Positions 63,570-64,000 of a DNA stretch of 64,000 nucleotides are shown here, piece by piece. The DNA is from Paenibacillus qinlingensis. GTDB lineage: Bacteria; Bacillota; Bacilli; Paenibacillales; NBRC-103111. Position numbers and translations under genes: made by a program. The stretch's first letter is position 1, and the number at the start of each line of letters is the position of its first letter. The notes under the pieces were generated by a model that was not told where the DNA came from, searched no databases, and was given only the letters and a program-made list of their open reading frames with translations. The stretch covers positions 1 to 64,000 of the forward strand of contig NZ_JABMKY010000026.1 in assembly GCF_013204845.1 (NCBI RefSeq), written 5' to 3'.

Positions 63570-64000
63570 TTATTCTTTGATCGCGCCAACCATTACGCCT
63601 TTGACGAAATATTTCTGCAAGAACGGATATATGAGTAGAATAGGCAATGTTGCGACCACAATCGTCGCGTATTTGATGCTTTCCCCAATTGCCTCTCTAT
63701 CAATGGAAACAGTTCCAGTCATCATTGAGTCTGTACTATTTTGCACTAAAATTTCTCTTAGAATTAACTGCAAAGGAAACATTTCGCGTTTATGCATGAA
63801 TAGCATCGCGTTAAACCATGAATTCCAGTGAGCAACGCCGTAATATAACAACATAACAGCAATAATCGGCATAGACAGCGGAATAATGACTTGAGAAAAA
63901 ATTCGAAATTCGCCGGCGCCATCAATCCGCGCTGATTCCAACAAACTTTCTGGAATCGCTTCGAACGATGTTCGCATGATAATTAGGTTCCAAGTGCTGA
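63570..64000 (-). CDS. YtcP/CUT1-type sugar ABC transporter permease, C-terminal part (partial at window edge)
   Basis: At least 142 codons are open to the window edge. The EAA loop ESARIDGAGEFRIFSQVIIP and the C-terminus FLQKYFVKGVMVGAIKE identify it as the second permease of a fourth CUT1-type importer. The stretch LMTGTVSIDREAIGESIKYAT before the last helix is typical of the YtcP group. Upstream genes, probably an LplB-like permease, lie outside the window. The 81-bp gap to the AraC gene shows no clear terminator, so they may be co-transcribed. Confidence 0.92.
   Translation of the reverse strand, partial: STWNLIIMRTSFEAIPESLLESARIDGAGEFRIFSQVIIPLSMPIIAVMLLYYGVAHWNSWFNAMLFMHKREMFPLQLILREILVQNSTDSMMTGTVSIDREAIGESIKYATIVVATLPILLIYPFLQKYFVKGVMVGAIKE

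Noticed and set aside
1..64000. CRISPR arrays, tRNA/rRNA genes, phage modules, restriction or other defence systems
   Set aside because: Looked for regular spaced repeats, cloverleaf arms and hallmark proteins on both strands; none were found.

Overview
The window looks like a chromosomal segment of a Gram-positive, endospore-former-type bacterium close to Paenibacillus (Bacillota, Paenibacillaceae). The grounds are Shine-Dalgarno-rich starts including TTG and GTG, S-layer-homology (SLH) surface proteins, lipoproteins with Bacillota lipoboxes, and many YesM/YesN-like two-component pairs next to LplB/YtcP-like sugar permeases. No rRNA, tRNA or CRISPR array was seen. All but four of the intact genes lie on the minus strand; the plus-strand exceptions are the 3' scrap of an IS3-type transposase at the left edge, a Rieske/amidohydrolase pair and one membrane AraC regulator.

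Layout from left to right: (1) 1-119, right end of an IS3-family element. (2) 303-4431, an overlapping AraC - sensor kinase - response regulator operon, divergent from (3) 4553-5997, a Rieske ferredoxin and a metal-dependent amidohydrolase. (4) 6426-20001, a glycan-use locus: response regulator, kinase, two permeases and a binding lipoprotein, plus a 1671-aa multidomain glycoside hydrolase ending in a cohesin-like, a FIVAR-like and a dockerin domain, and a 605-aa cohesin-SLH protein. (5) 20135-23290, an AraC regulator, a zinc-type dehydrogenase, and two gene remnants (Gfo/Idh/MocA oxidoreductase and membrane AraC regulator). (6) 23416-35442, a second locus: kinase and regulator, two permeases, lipoprotein, FAD oxidoreductase, GH74-like Asp-box protein. 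(7) 35550-43725, a third transporter with a divergent membrane AraC regulator and a second FAD oxidoreductase. (8) 44022-49687, glgB-glgC-glgD-ppk2-DUF1003. (9) 49811-57041, a double-kinase hybrid sensor, a SARP-like response regulator and an NHL/SLH surface protein. (10) 57323-60973, a three-subunit molybdenum hydroxylase. (11) 61173-64000, a membrane AraC regulator and a truncated permease of a fourth transporter.

Working together: each sugar locus pairs a CUT1-type importer lacking its own ATPase (presumably served by a shared MsmX-type ATPase elsewhere) with a kinase/AraC regulator that senses the glycan or its fragments, and with a secreted or intracellular enzyme for it. Two nearly identical promoter elements (9995-10035 and 20087-20127; 37 of 41 bases identical, with the same 19-bp gap to a -10-like hexamer) tie the first transporter to the giant hydrolase. 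A different shared element (38986-39024 and 43822-43860) ties the third transporter to the 758-aa FAD protein on either side of the regulator at 39161. The most unusual protein-level observation is the dockerin-bearing hydrolase beside a cohesin-SLH protein, which suggests a small cellulosome-like surface display system.
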